Shown here: in pieces, positions 63,669 through 64,000 of the stretch
Numbering within the stretch: the first letter of the stretch is position 1
Layout of the letters: every line of letters starts with the position of its first letter
DNA from: Streptomyces triticisoli
GTDB taxonomy: Bacteria > Actinomycetota > Actinomycetes > Streptomycetales > Streptomycetaceae
DNA length: 64,000 nt
Assembly: GCF_003270085.1 (NCBI RefSeq)
Contig: NZ_QFDQ01000073.1
Location: forward strand, 1-64,000
Direction: 5' to 3'
Made by a program: the position numbers and the translations under genes
Notes under the pieces: model-generated
The model's database searches: none
What the model was told of the DNA's origin: nothing
Seen by the model: only the letters and a program-made list of their open reading frames with translations

Positions 63669-64000
63669 GTGCAGTTGCGCGACGTGACACCGGACGACGT
63701 CGACGCCTACATCCGGATGCGCTGCGATCCGGTCATGATGGCCGAGCTCGGCGGGCCCCTGCCGGTCGAGGGCATGGCGGACAAGGTGCGCCGGGACGCC
63801 GAGCGGGCGGCGGCCGGCACCGCCTGGATCAAGATGATCGCCCCCGACCCGCAGGCCCCCGAGGTGGTGGCCGGGACGGTGACCATCTGGGCCCGTGAGA
63901 GCGACGACGGCCCGATGCCGGAGATCGGCTGGATGGTGCTGCCCGAGTTCCAGGGGCAGGGCCTGGGCGGACGCGCCGTCCGCGCGCTGCTCGGGCGGGC
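63669..64000 (+). CDS. GNAT-family N-acetyltransferase (partial)
   Basis: The first 110 codons of an acetyltransferase are in the window. They open VQLRDVTPDDVDAYIRMRC and carry the acetyl-CoA loop at PEFQGQGLGGRAVRALLG (Q/RxxGxG/A). The gene is cut by the window end. GTG at 63669 with GGGAGG upstream. Confidence 0.85.
   Translation, partial: MQLRDVTPDDVDAYIRMRCDPVMMAELGGPLPVEGMADKVRRDAERAAAGTAWIKMIAPDPQAPEVVAGTVTIWARESDDGPMPEIGWMVLPEFQGQGLGGRAVRALLGR

Overview
This window is high-G+C actinobacterial chromosome, almost certainly Streptomyces. The support is very high third-position G+C, GTG and TTG starts behind GGAGG-type ribosome binding sites, and families typical of streptomycetes: Rv1733c-like membrane proteins, a DUF6643-type protein, a double TerD-domain protein, ROK and DeoR sugar regulators, a GAF-PucR regulator, a beta-helix/AAA protein and a CebR-type operator. 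I see no rRNA, tRNA, CRISPR array or phage. All family names come from reading the proteins; no database search was possible.

Layout. 0-9.7 kb: a TmrB-like/NUDIX fusion; a tnpB element that has cut an oligopeptide ABC transporter operon, leaving an oppD tail and intact oppF; a kinase-like protein, an M20 dipeptidase, a geranylgeranyl-reductase-like flavoprotein, and a deazaflavin oxidoreductase divergent from a TetR gene with two near-identical operators between them. 9.7-24.9 kb: a Clp ATPase, an MFS exporter, a sugar-phosphate locus (DeoR-like regulator without its first helix, SIS protein, class II aldolase), an RlmG-like methyltransferase, an AlkB-like dioxygenase, a ROK protein, a cysteine-desulfhydrase-like PLP enzyme and a complete DeoR regulator. 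25-41.4 kb: a membrane alpha/beta hydrolase convergent with a beta-helix/AAA fusion, then MOSC, TerD, HpnB-like glycosyltransferase, racemase, Lnt, NUDIX, 3-hydroxybutyrate dehydrogenase-like SDR and PucR-type regulator genes.

41.4-48.8 kb is a zone of gene decay. It holds a left-truncated IS3 element, a MocR regulator beheaded at the IS end, a secreted CE15 glucuronoyl esterase with a CBM2 that is frameshifted at a G7 tract but still has cellulose/xylan-type operators upstream, and a katG fragment. Two healthy genes (a methyltransferase and a CAP-domain secreted protein) lie among them.

48.9-57.9 kb is the most interesting locus: one minus-strand operon of five genes. SbnA- and SbnB-like enzymes should make L-2,3-diaminopropionate. 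A SyrP/TauD-like iron/2-oxoglutarate oxygenase, an NRPS with the order half-C, A, T, TE, and a separate membrane protein with a T domain plus a Pls-type (epsilon-polylysine synthetase-like) terminal region follow in the pathway. I read it as a split system for a short or polymeric, possibly hydroxylated, diaminopropionate peptide. The product is inference.

57.9-64 kb: a GlpF-type channel, a secreted lipoprotein, a lamin-tail-domain protein, a methyltransferase, a zinc alcohol dehydrogenase, a double-hotdog thioesterase, two further gene relics (alpha/beta hydrolase tail, TIGR01777 epimerase) and a GNAT gene cut by the window end.
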